A stretch of 39,503 nucleotides of DNA from Rhodospirillales bacterium (GTDB lineage Bacteria > Pseudomonadota > Alphaproteobacteria > Reyranellales > Reyranellaceae). Positions 1 to 9,050 of this stretch are shown here, in pieces. Made by a program: the position numbers and the translations under genes. Below the pieces are notes generated by a model. It was not told the DNA's origin. It did no database searches and saw nothing but the letters and a program-made list of their open reading frames with translations. The stretch is from contig PLYQ01000079.1 in NCBI GenBank assembly GCA_003153415.1, positions 1-39,503 of the forward strand, written 5' to 3'. The first letter of the stretch is position 1. Each line of letters opens with the position of its first letter.

Positions 1-199
1 TAAAAAAACGGTGATTAATTCAGCGTCTCCTAGGGGTTGTGTCCGCCGATCGTGCCTCGCGCCCGGCCGATAGTCGAACCGCCGACGCTGCCCTATATTT
101 GCATATTACGCAACAAAAGTCAATGCGAAAATCACCTCTATGGGTCCTACCGTTACCCTGTGTCATAGTTTGCACAACAAGAAACCAGGGAGGAAGACA

Positions 200-1420
200 A
201 TGACGACGAACAGGCGTGCGTTCCTGGGGGGCGCCTCGACGGCCGCCCTTCTCGCGACGGTCAAGACGGCATCGGCGCAGAAGAAATACGACGACGGCGC
301 CAGCGACAGCGAGATCAAGATCGGCAACACCAACCCCTATAGCGGGCCGGCCTCGTCCTACTCGGCCATCGGCAAGACGATGGAGGCCTATTTCAAGAGC
401 GTCAACGAAGCCGGCGGCATCAACGGCCGCAAGGTGAAGTTCTTCTCGCTCGACGACGGCTATAATCCGTCCAAGACTGTCGAGATGGTCCGCCAGCTGG
501 TCGAGCAGGAGAAGGTGCTGGCGCTGTTCCAGACACTGGGCACGCCGACCAACTCGGCGATCCACAAATACATGAACCAGAAGAAGGTGCCGCAGCTCTA
601 CGTGGCGACCGGCGCCTCGAAATGGGGCGACCCCAAGAACTTCCCGTGGACCATGGGCTTCCAGCCCGACTACCATACCGAAGCCGTGATCTATGCCAAG
701 CACATCCTGGCCAACGTCAAGGACGCCAAGATCGCCGTGCTCCATCAGAACGACGACTACGGCCGCGACTATTTCGACGGCTTCAAGGAAGGCCTCGGCA
801 AGGAGATCGGCCGCATCGCCCGGGTGGTGACCTATGAAGCCACCGACCCGACGGTCGACAGCCAGGTCATCCAGCTCAAGGACTCCGGCGCCAACGTCTT
901 CTTCGACGCCTCGGGCGCCAAGGCCGCCGCCCAGGCCATCCGCAAGGTGGCCGACATCAACTGGAAGCCGGCGCACTACCTCAACAACGTCTCGGCCTCG
1001 GTCGCCGCGGTCATGAAGCCGGCCGGCTTCGACAACGCCCAGGGCATCATCACGGCGGCGTACCTCAAGGACTCGACCGACAAGCAATGGGACGACGACG
1101 CCGAGATGAAGACCTGGCGCGCCTGGATGGACAAGTGGATGCCCGGCGCCAACAAGGCCGACGCCAACCACCTCTACGGCTACGCCGTGACGATGTTGAT
1201 GACCGAGACGCTGAGGAAATGCGGCGACGATCTCACGCGCGCCAATGTCATGAAGCAGGCGGCGAACTTCCAGAAATACCGCCTGCCGCTCCTGCTGCCG
1301 GGCATCCTGATCAGCACCAGCCCGACCGACTACTACCCGATCCAGGCGGTCCAGCTGCAGCGCTTCAAGGGCGAGACCTGGGAACTGTTCGGCGAGGTCA
1401 TGCACGCCGAGAGCAGCTGA
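200..1420 (+). CDS. Branched-chain amino acid-type ABC transporter substrate-binding protein (orphan)
   Basis: A 406-residue periplasmic binding protein of the type I fold (Peripla_BP_6, LivJ-like), expected to capture a small amino acid, amide or aromatic acid for an ABC importer. The N-terminus is a Tat signal (NRRAFLGG twin-arginine motif, hydrophobic stretch, ASA cleavage site near residue 26), and the mature protein opens with the family-typical SEIKIGNTNPYSGPASSY. The ORF track begins 20 codons earlier. I chose the ATG at 200 because AGGGAGGA sits just upstream and the Tat signal starts there. No permease or ATPase genes of the matching Liv type lie nearby, so its partners must be elsewhere. 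The substrate cannot be read from the sequence. Confidence 0.9.
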   Translation: MTTNRRAFLGGASTAALLATVKTASAQKKYDDGASDSEIKIGNTNPYSGPASSYSAIGKTMEAYFKSVNEAGGINGRKVKFFSLDDGYNPSKTVEMVRQLVEQEKVLALFQTLGTPTNSAIHKYMNQKKVPQLYVATGASKWGDPKNFPWTMGFQPDYHTEAVIYAKHILANVKDAKIAVLHQNDDYGRDYFDGFKEGLGKEIGRIARVVTYEATDPTVDSQVIQLKDSGANVFFDASGAKAAAQAIRKVADINWKPAHYLNNVSASVAAVMKPAGFDNAQGIITAAYLKDSTDKQWDDDAEMKTWRAWMDKWMPGANKADANHLYGYAVTMLMTETLRKCGDDLTRANVMKQAANFQKYRLPLLLPGILISTSPTDYYPIQAVQLQRFKGETWELFGEVMHAESS

Positions 1421-1443
1421 GGGCGGCGGCGCCGCTGAGGCTC

Positions 1444-1566
1444 TCCCCCTCCGCCCCTGCGGGGCACCTCCCCCGTAAGACGGGGGAGGAAAAGATATAG
1501 AGCGCGCTCGTCTCTCCTCATCCCTCCCCCGTCATACGGGGGAGGTGGCCGAAGGCCGGAGGGGGA
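1444..1566. repeat. Palindromic repeat pair, copy A
   Basis: Two roughly 45-base units in inverted orientation. Each has a 10-base stem of the type CCTCCCCCGT / ACGGGGGAGG closed by a 3-base loop, plus a second small GC stem (GCCCC/GGGGC on the left, GGCC/GGCC on the right) and an outer CCCCCTCC / GGAGGGGG. The pair lies between the convergent 3' ends of the binding-protein and MFS genes. It could act as a bidirectional terminator or mRNA-end protector, but there is no T-run, so I call it a repeat rather than a terminator. Copies B, C and D elsewhere in the window share the same plan. Confidence 0.85.
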
Positions 1567-1573
1567 AGGCCCC

Positions 1574-2884
1574 TCAGGCAATCACAGCCACCGTGCGCGG
1601 CTGGTTGCGGCCGATGGTGAGCACGCAGATCGTGCCGATGGTGGCGACGACGGCGATCGGCATGATGGCGAGCGGGAAGCTGCCGGTCTCGTCCTTGATC
1701 CAGCCGATCATGTAGTTGAAGAAAAACGCCGACAGGTTGCCGAGCGCATTGATCTGCGCCAACCCCGCCGCGGCCACGGTGGGACCGAGCCACTCCGACG
1801 ACAGTGCCCAGAACGGGCCCTTGCTGGCATAGGTGCCCGCCGCGATCAGCGTCAGCAGCGCAATCATCGCCCACATGTTGCCGATCACGAAGAAGGTGCA
1901 GACCATCGCCACCACCATCCACGCCAGCGGCAGGGCGTTGTGCCACACGCGCTCGCCGGTGCGGTCGGAACTGCGGCCCCACAGGATCATCCACACCGCG
2001 GCAATGCCGAACGGCACGGCATTGACCAGCCCGGTGTTGAAGTTGCTGAGACCGAACGACTTCACCAGCTGCGGCATCCACAGCGCCAGCGCCGTCGAGG
2101 CGCCCGACGCGCCGGCATAGACCAGCGCCATGATCAGCACGTACTTGTTGGTCAGCACCTTCCACAGCGACAGGTGCGGCACGCGCGAGGCGCGCCGGCG
2201 CTCGCCCTCGAGCTTGGCGATCAGCCACGCCCGCTGCTCGGGCGCCAGCCACTTGGCGTGCACAGGCTTGTCGGTCAGGCACCAGAAGGTCGCCACGCCC
2301 AGCAGGAGGGTGGGCACGGCTTCGATAATGAAGATCCACTGCCAGCCGCCCAGCCCCAGGATGCCGTCCATGCCCAAAATCGCGCCGGACACCGGCGAGC
2401 CGATCAGCCCGGCCACCGGGATGGCCACCATGAAAATGCCGACGATCTTGGCGCGGTACTCCGCCGGGTACCAATAGGTGAGATAGAGGATGACGCCGGG
2501 GAAGAAACCGGCTTCGGCCGCGCCGAGCAGGAAGCGCAGGACGAGGAACGAAATCGGCCCGCCGATCAAAGCGAAGGCCCCCGACACCGCGCCCCAGGTC
2601 AGCATGATGCGGGCGATCCAGGTGCGGGCGCCGAAGCGCTGCAACGCGAGATTGCTCGGCACTTCGAGGATGAAGTAGCCGATGAAAAAGATGCCGGCGC
2701 CCAGGCCGTAGATCTTGGGATCGATGCCGACCGCCTTGTTCATCTGCAAGGACGCGAAGCCGACATTGACGCGGTCGATGTAGCACAGGAGATAGGCCAG
2801 CAGCAGGAACGGCATCAGCCGCCACGACACGCGCCGCATGGTCGCGGCCTCCACGAGCTTGTTCTGGGCCAGGTCTTGAGACAT
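1574..2884 (-). CDS. MFS transporter, anion:cation symporter (ACS) family
   Basis: A 436-residue major facilitator protein with about 12 hydrophobic segments. The first helix carries LLCYIDRVNVGFA and the helix 4-5 region reads RFLLGAAEAGFFPGVILYLTYWYP. Both are typical of the ACS branch (tartrate, phthalate, 4-hydroxyphenylacetate or galactonate permeases), so a proton-coupled organic-anion uptake role is likely. Its length is normal for the family. It is a single gene with no catabolic partner directly next to it; the alpha/beta hydrolase upstream on the same strand is the nearest candidate. The start is set by the first in-frame ATG, with a GGAGAG sequence upstream on the minus strand. The substrate is unknown. 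Confidence 0.9.
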   Translation of the reverse strand: MSQDLAQNKLVEAATMRRVSWRLMPFLLLAYLLCYIDRVNVGFASLQMNKAVGIDPKIYGLGAGIFFIGYFILEVPSNLALQRFGARTWIARIMLTWGAVSGAFALIGGPISFLVLRFLLGAAEAGFFPGVILYLTYWYPAEYRAKIVGIFMVAIPVAGLIGSPVSGAILGMDGILGLGGWQWIFIIEAVPTLLLGVATFWCLTDKPVHAKWLAPEQRAWLIAKLEGERRRASRVPHLSLWKVLTNKYVLIMALVYAGASGASTALALWMPQLVKSFGLSNFNTGLVNAVPFGIAAVWMILWGRSSDRTGERVWHNALPLAWMVVAMVCTFFVIGNMWAMIALLTLIAAGTYASKGPFWALSSEWLGPTVAAAGLAQINALGNLSAFFFNYMIGWIKDETGSFPLAIMPIAVVATIGTICVLTIGRNQPRTVAVIA

Positions 2885-2917
2885 CGACTCTCCTCCACGC
2901 TTCTTCGTTGAGGAAGC

Positions 2918-2979
2918 TTAGGCCGCGCCGCTGTCGAAATGCACGGTGTCGGGTTCGAAGGGCGGAACGTTGGCGCGTG
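2918..2979 (-). pseudogene. Detached C-terminal coding remnant, probably of the adjacent hydrolase
   Basis: On the minus strand this short stretch reads as an open, GC3-rich tail (ARANVPPFEPDTVHFDSGAA followed by a stop), with about 17 of 20 third positions G or C, which looks like genuine coding sequence. It has no start of its own and is separated from the hydrolase gene only by repeat copy B. The likeliest reading is that it was the original C-terminus of that hydrolase before the repeat inserted. It could also be a relic of an unrelated gene. The call rests on codon bias and position, not on a recognised motif. Confidence 0.4.
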
Positions 2980-3090
2980 CCCCCTCCGTCGCCGTATTAC
3001 GGCGCCACCTCCCCCGAAGACGGGGGAGGAAAAGAGTCATTGCCTCCCCCGTCTCGGGGGAGGTGCCCCATCTTATGGGGCGGAGGGGGA
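2980..3090. repeat. Palindromic repeat pair, copy B, overlapping the 3' end of a gene
   Basis: Inverted pair of the same element as copy A. The left unit has the variable stem GGCGCC-type (gtcgccg / cggcgcc), the right unit TGCCCCAT / ATGGGGCG, both beside the CCTCCCCCG / CGGGGGAGG core. The variable stems differ in sequence from those of copies A, C and D yet still pair. The right unit reaches into the alpha/beta hydrolase frame and supplies its last few codons and stop codon. Confidence 0.85.
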
Positions 3091-4347
3091 AGGCGACCGG
3101 GCGATCTTGTCCAACACCGGCAACAGATACTTCCGGAACTGCGCCGGGTTCTCCGACATCGGGAAGTGGCCCAGCCCTTCCATGACCTGAAACGACGTCG
3201 CCTTCACCAGCTTGGCCAGCTCCGCCGACAGCGCCGGCGTGGCCGAGAGGTCGTACTCGCCGGTCAGCAGATGGAGCGGGCAGCGTTGGGTGTCGAGGCC
3301 GTCCAGCAGGCCGTTCCGCAGATCGCCGTCGGTGAAATAGTAGTGCAGGTCGCCCAGGAACACGCCCGGCCCGCCCTGCATGTAATGCCACAGCGTCTCC
3401 CACTTCCCGACCGATGGCGATGTCGGTGAAATAAGACAGGCCACCGTGCCGGCGGCGGCCTCCTGGCCATGCACGTCGGGCCGGAACAGCACGCCGAGAT
3501 CGCGCAGCCGCGGATCGGCGCCCGCCTCGGCATGGGTCGCCGACTGCAGCCCGATCGCCGCCCGGAAATAATCGCCATGGCGCAGCGCCAGATGCAGCAC
3601 GGCACGGCCGCCGATCGAGCAGCCCATCACGACAGGCCGCTCCAGTTTCAGCGCGCGGCAGACCGCCATGACGGTGTCGACATAGAGATCGGTGGTGAGC
3701 CGATAGGCGTCGCGCTCGTAACCGGGCGGCGGCGAGGACTTGCCGTGCCACGGCAGATCGAAGGCGATCACGCGGAAGCGCTTGGTGATCTCGGCGTCGT
3801 TCAGCAGAGCGCGATACTGCCGCCCGTCGGCGCCGGCGGTGTGCAGGCAGACCAGCGGGATGCCCTGCCCGGCTTCCTCGAAATAGATGCGATGTGGCTT
3901 GCCGTTGAAATCCATCCGCAAGTAACGCCCAACGACCGGCTCGATCACCGGCTCATGTCTTGCCGGACCGCGAGCCTCCGGCTCGCTCTTCTCTTTGTCA
4001 GCCGGCCGCAACGCCGCAAAAAGCTGCTCAAGAAATAGAAGATTACGCCCATAGGCGACCATGTCGCCGTCGACGCTGAGATGGCCGACGCGCTGCATGC
4101 CGACCAGGCTCTGATAGCCGACCGCCGGCACCGGCTTGGCGAACTCGGCCCAGGCCGCCGGCGCGGCGCTGAGGCTGAAGGCAGAACCGGGCGAGGCGCC
4201 GGAGCCGACGGTGATACGGGCGCCGATGCGCACGGTCGTGGCCTGATCGCCGCTCAGGACGGTGAGGGACAATGCCGCAAGCGCCGCGCGGCGTTGCAGG
4301 GCGGGGTTGGCGTCCAGCGCGGCAACCAACTTTTCGAACCTATTCAT
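3073..4347 (-). CDS. Alpha/beta hydrolase with an N-terminal SCP2-like segment
   Basis: A 424-residue protein. Residues 1-115 resemble a sterol-carrier-type (SCP2-like) lipid-binding segment. From about residue 140 a canonical alpha/beta hydrolase follows: an oxyanion-hole strand (IPLVCLHTAGADGRQYR), the FDLPWHGKS turn, the nucleophile elbow GCSIGG with Ser near 244, an acid in LLTGEYD and the histidine in GLGHFP. The substrate is unknown; an ester, or a C-C bond as in meta-cleavage hydrolases, is possible. The start is supported by GGAG five bases before the ATG. The last residues (SPSPSAP and the stop) are encoded by repeat copy B, so the natural C-terminus has probably been replaced. The catalytic core is intact. 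Confidence 0.85.
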   Translation of the reverse strand: MNRFEKLVAALDANPALQRRAALAALSLTVLSGDQATTVRIGARITVGSGASPGSAFSLSAAPAAWAEFAKPVPAVGYQSLVGMQRVGHLSVDGDMVAYGRNLLFLEQLFAALRPADKEKSEPEARGPARHEPVIEPVVGRYLRMDFNGKPHRIYFEEAGQGIPLVCLHTAGADGRQYRALLNDAEITKRFRVIAFDLPWHGKSSPPPGYERDAYRLTTDLYVDTVMAVCRALKLERPVVMGCSIGGRAVLHLALRHGDYFRAAIGLQSATHAEAGADPRLRDLGVLFRPDVHGQEAAAGTVACLISPTSPSVGKWETLWHYMQGGPGVFLGDLHYYFTDGDLRNGLLDGLDTQRCPLHLLTGEYDLSATPALSAELAKLVKATSFQVMEGLGHFPMSENPAQFRKYLLPVLDKIARSPSPSAP

Positions 4348-4404
4348 GGTTGCTCCAAATGCGCCGAATTAGCGGTCGACGAAGCGCTGACGAATTTCGA
4401 AAGA

Positions 4405-6501
4405 TCATTCAGAACGAGAAATGCTGGAGTTGACGGAAATATCCGGGCCAAGCCGTTCTAGAGCAGCGTTCGCACTAGCCAATGAGCTTGTGACTCGCTC
4501 TACGCTCAGCGGCGCCCGATCAGGTGTATATTCTTTAAGAGCCTCGGTGAGAGAATCGATCGCCTTTTCGAGGTATTCTCTACTTCGTGTCGCTTTGCCG
4601 AGAGCTAGATAGACAGTGCCTAAATTGAGCATTGTCATAGCCCACAGCATCGGCATTTTTTGGCGGGGGCGCATTTCTAGAGCGTTACAGCATGCTCCTA
4701 GAGCTGCCTCGAGGTACACCACATTGCCCGTCATCGCTCCCAGGGTCGCAAGAGCATTGCTCAGATTTCCCTGCGCTGCGGCCCAACTATCAGTCAGGTC
4801 GGCCGACGAATGCTCCGACAGAGCGGCTCCGTATGCTACGATTGCATCTTTGACACTTTGAATGTCCGGCCTACTCTCACCGTATGTAAGAAGCGCATTT
4901 CCCAAGTGGTCTTGAGTACTCGCCCAGCGTCGCGCGAAACTTTTCCGAGGTGTTGCGCTCGAGGCCTCTCGATAGACCGCAATGGCTTTCTCAATCGCCG
5001 AAAGATCGCCGTGGGTGCCACCGAGCTCGTTCAGCGCGCCACCCAGATTGTTCATAGCAAGTGTCCAACCATAAGGCGTCCGCTCAAAAGTCTGCTCTAG
5101 AAGAGCTAGCCGGTATCCGGAAATTGCGTCCTCTAGGTCCGATTTACTTCCAAACCGAATACCCAATATGCGAAGGATGTCGGACGCCGCACTTTGCATC
5201 TTCGCCCATTGAAGCGGTTGGCGGCCACGATCCACGCCGTCAAGGACTGCTCTGTATAGCGCTAGAGCTTCTTCGAGTTTGGATTTGTCACCGTACATAT
5301 CTCCGAGCCAAGTTAGCGCCTCCGCGAGTTCCACACTCACCGAATATTTCGCCTCCTTCAATGCGGGATCAATGAGAGCGGGCAATACGTTGTGACAAAG
5401 CTGTATTCCAGTCTCGACGATCGATCGGTCCCCACTAACATTGCCTCGTCTAATCGAGCAAATCGCCACCGCCGACCTGGCAAGAGTCTCCCGATCGGGG
5501 GTCGCACTAAGTTGCCCACTCTTCAGCGCTTCCTCTACCTTGGCCATAGGATTTAGCTGGACTACAGGATTCAGTTCCGCGTACGGCCCGAGCAGTTCCA
5601 ACTTCAGCAGATTCCATTCCCATCCGATGCGATCATCAGCGCTATCGCTCGATTCGAGCCTTTTCTGTATCCAACTCCTTACTCGCTCTCGCCAAGTCTC
5701 TGGATGCGCGATGACCCGCTCTGAGTTAATGGCGGCATAGAACGCATTCCCGATTTCATCAACGAAATCCGATCTGAGTGCCTTCGCGGAAGTGAGAATG
5801 GCCCAACACTTCTCCAAAGCACGCTCTAGAATTTCTCCATCCGGATCGCCTGGCTCATGGAGTGTGAACTCCAAGTATCGAAGAGTCGCTTGCGCTGTTA
5901 CCGTCCCGATCGAATTGGCGATTCCCTTCGGGAGCGCCGCGAGAAGAGTAAGCTTCTTCAAGGAATAACTTCCCAAAGGTCCAACTTCACTTTGCCTTGC
6001 TATTTGGTACCGCGGAATGCGGACTCCAAAGCGCAAATTGAAACTCGGAGAAGCGCCTAACGCTTCCAGCCATTCACCCCAAATAAGGACGTCAAAATTT
6101 GTCGCGGCAAGCCACAGTTGAATTTGGTTGGCTACGCGACGTCCTTCCGCGTCGCCGAGAAAGGACCGATATTCCAGGCTCCTTCGAAGGGGATATACGA
6201 CGATCGGCACATTTTCCTTGGCAGCCCATTCTGCCAATGCCTTACACAATACCTTTCGCCATCGGTCGCCTGGATCGCTCACGAGGTCAGCGATAAGAAG
6301 GTTAAGTTTGTTGCCCGCGGCCTTCGGTGCTCGATATGGCGCTTGCCACAAGACCAGAAGGCGCCACGACCCACCGAGGGTTAAGACAAGGGGCAGCGCA
6401 ATCATAAGATTGACTAGCAGGCCTTCCCAAGCCTGGTCAGACATTAGGCCGATGGTCTTTGATAGCCACGTTGCGATGTAGCCGACATAGTTGCCGAACA
6501 T
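4405..6501 (-). CDS. Membrane-anchored TolB-like/TPR repeat protein of unknown function
   Basis: A 698-residue protein with one or two hydrophobic segments near residues 25-50 (LLVNLMIALPLVLTLGGSW), then a region around 65-190 containing NLLIADLVSD and FDVLIWGEWLEA. That pattern resembles the TolB/FlgO-like domain placed before TPRs in some cyclase-associated proteins. Residues about 380-680 form at least five TPR-like units with a long period of about 50 residues (for example KLEEALALYRAVLD, AIEKAIAVYREAS, YLEKAIDSLTEALKEY). The topology suggests a cytoplasmic scaffold tethered to the inner membrane. Base composition and codon use are clearly less GC-rich than in the flanking genes, which suggests recent acquisition. 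No enzyme motif was seen, so I assign no function. Confidence 0.8.
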   Translation of the reverse strand: MFGNYVGYIATWLSKTIGLMSDQAWEGLLVNLMIALPLVLTLGGSWRLLVLWQAPYRAPKAAGNKLNLLIADLVSDPGDRWRKVLCKALAEWAAKENVPIVVYPLRRSLEYRSFLGDAEGRRVANQIQLWLAATNFDVLIWGEWLEALGASPSFNLRFGVRIPRYQIARQSEVGPLGSYSLKKLTLLAALPKGIANSIGTVTAQATLRYLEFTLHEPGDPDGEILERALEKCWAILTSAKALRSDFVDEIGNAFYAAINSERVIAHPETWRERVRSWIQKRLESSDSADDRIGWEWNLLKLELLGPYAELNPVVQLNPMAKVEEALKSGQLSATPDRETLARSAVAICSIRRGNVSGDRSIVETGIQLCHNVLPALIDPALKEAKYSVSVELAEALTWLGDMYGDKSKLEEALALYRAVLDGVDRGRQPLQWAKMQSAASDILRILGIRFGSKSDLEDAISGYRLALLEQTFERTPYGWTLAMNNLGGALNELGGTHGDLSAIEKAIAVYREASSATPRKSFARRWASTQDHLGNALLTYGESRPDIQSVKDAIVAYGAALSEHSSADLTDSWAAAQGNLSNALATLGAMTGNVVYLEAALGACCNALEMRPRQKMPMLWAMTMLNLGTVYLALGKATRSREYLEKAIDSLTEALKEYTPDRAPLSVERVTSSLASANAALERLGPDISVNSSISRSE

Positions 6502-6615
6502 GTCGGTGCCTCAACCACGGAGTGGCTAATCGTCGCTTCCACCTAGGTCATAGGCAAGTGAAATGTGGATCAAGCTTCGGTTAAAGACGACGTTGCGGCC
6601 GCGACCCGGAGCGCT

Positions 6616-8295
6616 TCAGGACGCCGCCGTGCCGACGCGCTGGCGCGCGCCGTCGAGCACGACGCCCTCGTATCCCTTCTCCGCCACCGAATTGATGCGC
6701 TCGACGTATTTCGGCGAGCCGCCGTTGTAGACGAAGTAGCGCACCTTGCCCTCTTCGTGGCCGGCGACGTTGGAGTTGTAGCCGGTGAACCAGCCCTTGG
6801 CCTTGCGCATCAGCATCATCGAGTACATGCCGACGACGTGCGCGGTCCAGCGCGCCTCGGCCTCGGCCGTCGCCTCGAAGCGCGTGTCGCCCAGCTTGCG
6901 GACATGCTGCAGGAAATCCGTGCACCAGTTGACGCCGGTCTCGATGCCGCGCGGATAGTTGGTCGAGGCCGAGCCCGATTGCGGGCCGGCGGGCATCAGG
7001 AGGTTCGGGAAGCCGTGGATCATCATGCCGAGGTAGCTCGAGCAGGAGTCGCGCCACTTGTCGCGCAGGGTCTGGACGGCTCCCGTGGCGTTGGGCGTGC
7101 CGCGAATGTCGATATGGTCGAAGGCGCCGGTGATGGCGTCGAAGCCGGTGGCGTAGACGATGATGTCGAAGTCGTAGTCTTGCTTGGCCGTGCGCAGTCC
7201 CGTCTCCGTCACCCGCGCCAGCGGCGTCTCGCCGATGTCGACCAGGTGCACGTTGGGTCGGTTGTAGGCCTCGAAATAGTGGGTCTCGAGCGGCACGCGC
7301 TGGATGCCGAAGCCGTGGTCCTTGGGGATCAGCTTCTCGGCCACGGCGGGATCCTTGACCCGCCGGCGGATGCGCTCGGCGATGTATTGCGAGAACTCGG
7401 CGTTGGCCGCCTCGTCGACGAAGATCTCGCGGAAGTTGGCGAGCCAGATGCCGAAGCCCGGCGCGTCGTAGAGCTTGTCCCACAGCGCGATCCTCTCCTC
7501 GCGGCTGACCTCGTAGAAGCCGCGGCGGTCGGGCTCGTGCTCGAAGCCGCCGGGCGAGCGCGCGCAGGCGGCGAAGATCTCGTCGTAGCGGCGGCGGATG
7601 TCGGCCATCTCGGCCTGCGAGATCCGGCTGTTGTTGAGCGGCGCGCTCCAGTTGGGCCGGCGCTGGAACACGGTGAGCTCGCCCACCTTGTCGGCGATCT
7701 CGCCGATCACCTGGATGGCGGTGGCGCCGGTGCCGATCACCGCGACTTTCTTGCCGGTGAGATCGACCGGCTGCTGCGGCCAGTAATAGGTGTGGAACGA
7801 TTGGCCCTTGAAGGTGGCCATGCCTTCGAGCCGGGGCACGGTCGGCTGCGAGAGCAGGCCGAGGGTCATGATCACGTAGCGGCAGGTGAACTCGCGGGTC
7901 GTGCCGTCCTTCTCGTTGCGGACCGCGAGATGCCACAGGCGGTTAGGCTCGTCCCACCGGGCGGCGACGACGCGGCTGTCGAACTGCATGTATTTGCGCA
8001 GGTCGAACTTGTCGGCGACGAAGTTCAGGTATTTGAGATTCTCGGGCTGGCTGGAGAAGCGCTCCTTCCAGTGCCACTCGTCCAAAAGCTCGCGCGAGAA
8101 GGAGTAGCCGTAGGTGTAGCTCTCCGAATCGAAGCGCGCGCCGGGATAGCGGTTCCAGTACCAGGTGCCCCCTAAATCGCCCGCCAGCTCGAGCACGGTG
8201 GCCTTCACGCCCAGATCGGCCAGGCGCTTGATCTGGTAGATGCCGCCGACGCCGGCGCCGATGACGATAACTTCGTAGTCTGGAGCGATGGTCAT
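6616..8295 (-). CDS. Flavin-containing Baeyer-Villiger-type monooxygenase
   Basis: A 559-residue FAD- and NADPH-dependent monooxygenase of the cyclohexanone/phenylacetone monooxygenase group, inserting oxygen next to a ketone to give an ester or lactone. It has the FAD Rossmann motif VIGAGVGG (residues 12-18), the Baeyer-Villiger fingerprint FKGQSFHTYYWP (162-173, matching FxGxxxHxxxWP), the NADPH Rossmann motif VIGTGATA (187-194) and the IVYATGFD loop near the C-terminus. The ORF track extends 37 codons upstream, but homologues begin just before the first Rossmann strand, so I set the start at MTIAPDYE. It stands alone between the TPR gene and the amino-acid transporter. The substrate is unknown. 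Confidence 0.92.
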   Translation of the reverse strand: MTIAPDYEVIVIGAGVGGIYQIKRLADLGVKATVLELAGDLGGTWYWNRYPGARFDSESYTYGYSFSRELLDEWHWKERFSSQPENLKYLNFVADKFDLRKYMQFDSRVVAARWDEPNRLWHLAVRNEKDGTTREFTCRYVIMTLGLLSQPTVPRLEGMATFKGQSFHTYYWPQQPVDLTGKKVAVIGTGATAIQVIGEIADKVGELTVFQRRPNWSAPLNNSRISQAEMADIRRRYDEIFAACARSPGGFEHEPDRRGFYEVSREERIALWDKLYDAPGFGIWLANFREIFVDEAANAEFSQYIAERIRRRVKDPAVAEKLIPKDHGFGIQRVPLETHYFEAYNRPNVHLVDIGETPLARVTETGLRTAKQDYDFDIIVYATGFDAITGAFDHIDIRGTPNATGAVQTLRDKWRDSCSSYLGMMIHGFPNLLMPAGPQSGSASTNYPRGIETGVNWCTDFLQHVRKLGDTRFEATAEAEARWTAHVVGMYSMMLMRKAKGWFTGYNSNVAGHEEGKVRYFVYNGGSPKYVERINSVAEKGYEGVVLDGARQRVGTAAS

Positions 8296-8374
8296 GCGCC
8301 AAGGATGAGACCTTGCCGGTCGAAGGACAATGCCGAAGGTGGCCCGACCGTTGCCCCGGCGTTTCGCCTTACGG

Positions 8375-9040
8375 CTACCCCCGCCCCGCCAGCGCGCGAT
8401 TTTCAAGCCGGCTCAGCAGCCGCACCAGCGGCCACAGGATCAGAAAGTAGATCACCGCCGCCATGACGATCGGCGTCGGGTTGTAGGTGATGCTCTGCGC
8501 CTGGCGGGCCTGGTAGAGGAGCTCGGGCACGGCGACCACGCTGCCGAGCGAGGTGAGCTTCACCACTTCGAGCGTGTTGGAGAGCAGATCGGGCAGCACG
8601 TTGCGCACCGCCTGGGGCAGCACGATGTAGCCCATCGCCTGCAGGCCGCTGAGGCCCGTCGAGCGCGCGGCCTCGACCTGGCCGTGCGGGACTGAGTCGA
8701 TACCGGCCCGCAGGATCTCGCCGTAGTAGGAGCCGGTGTTGAGGAAGAAGGCGATGGCCACGCAGGCAAAGCCGCCCAGCTCCAGCCCGGCGAACGGCAG
8801 GCCGGCGAACAGCAGGACCAGCAGCACCAGGGGCGGGAAGGCGCGGAAGAAATCGACCCAGGCCATCAGCGGCCAGCGCACCAGTGGCGATTTCACCGAG
8901 GCCAGCATCGCCAGGACGAGGCCGCCAGCCAGGCCCAGCGGCACCACGATCAGCGACAGCAGGATGGTGTTGAAGAGCCCCGCCAGCACGATCGGCATGG
9001 CGGCGACGATGATCTCCGGGTTGAAGAAGGACTGGATCAT
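8375..9040 (-). CDS. Polar amino acid ABC transporter permease (second permease)
   Basis: A 221-residue inner-membrane permease of the HisM/GltK type with about five hydrophobic helices. The EAA loop is visible as GQVEAARSTGLSGLQAMGYIVLPQAVRNVLP, where it docks the ATPase. It is the last gene of a four-gene importer operon read leftwards, starting ten bases after the first permease ends. The two permeases are homologous and should form a heterodimeric channel. The length is normal. The substrate class (polar or acidic amino acid) is inferred from the family. Confidence 0.93.
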   Translation of the reverse strand: MIQSFFNPEIIVAAMPIVLAGLFNTILLSLIVVPLGLAGGLVLAMLASVKSPLVRWPLMAWVDFFRAFPPLVLLVLLFAGLPFAGLELGGFACVAIAFFLNTGSYYGEILRAGIDSVPHGQVEAARSTGLSGLQAMGYIVLPQAVRNVLPDLLSNTLEVVKLTSLGSVVAVPELLYQARQAQSITYNPTPIVMAAVIYFLILWPLVRLLSRLENRALAGRG

Positions 9041-9050
9041 CGCGGCGTCC

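Noticed and set aside
150-180. Sigma-54 promoter before the first binding-protein gene (TTGCA in TAGTTTGCAC)
   Set aside because: The -24 GG element is not present at the right spacing.
20-1405. 461-residue minus-strand ORF at the left end
   Set aside because: Antisense shadow of the solute-binding protein; no motif or ribosome site.
1444-1566. Palindromes A-D as intrinsic terminators
   Set aside because: The stems are strong but no T-tract follows, and copy C sits inside an operon. I kept them as repeats.
6565-8175. 536-residue plus-strand ORF over the monooxygenase
   Set aside because: Its composition (Ala/Val/Asp/Arg/His runs) is typical of an antisense shadow in GC-rich DNA; the minus strand has a full Baeyer-Villiger signature.
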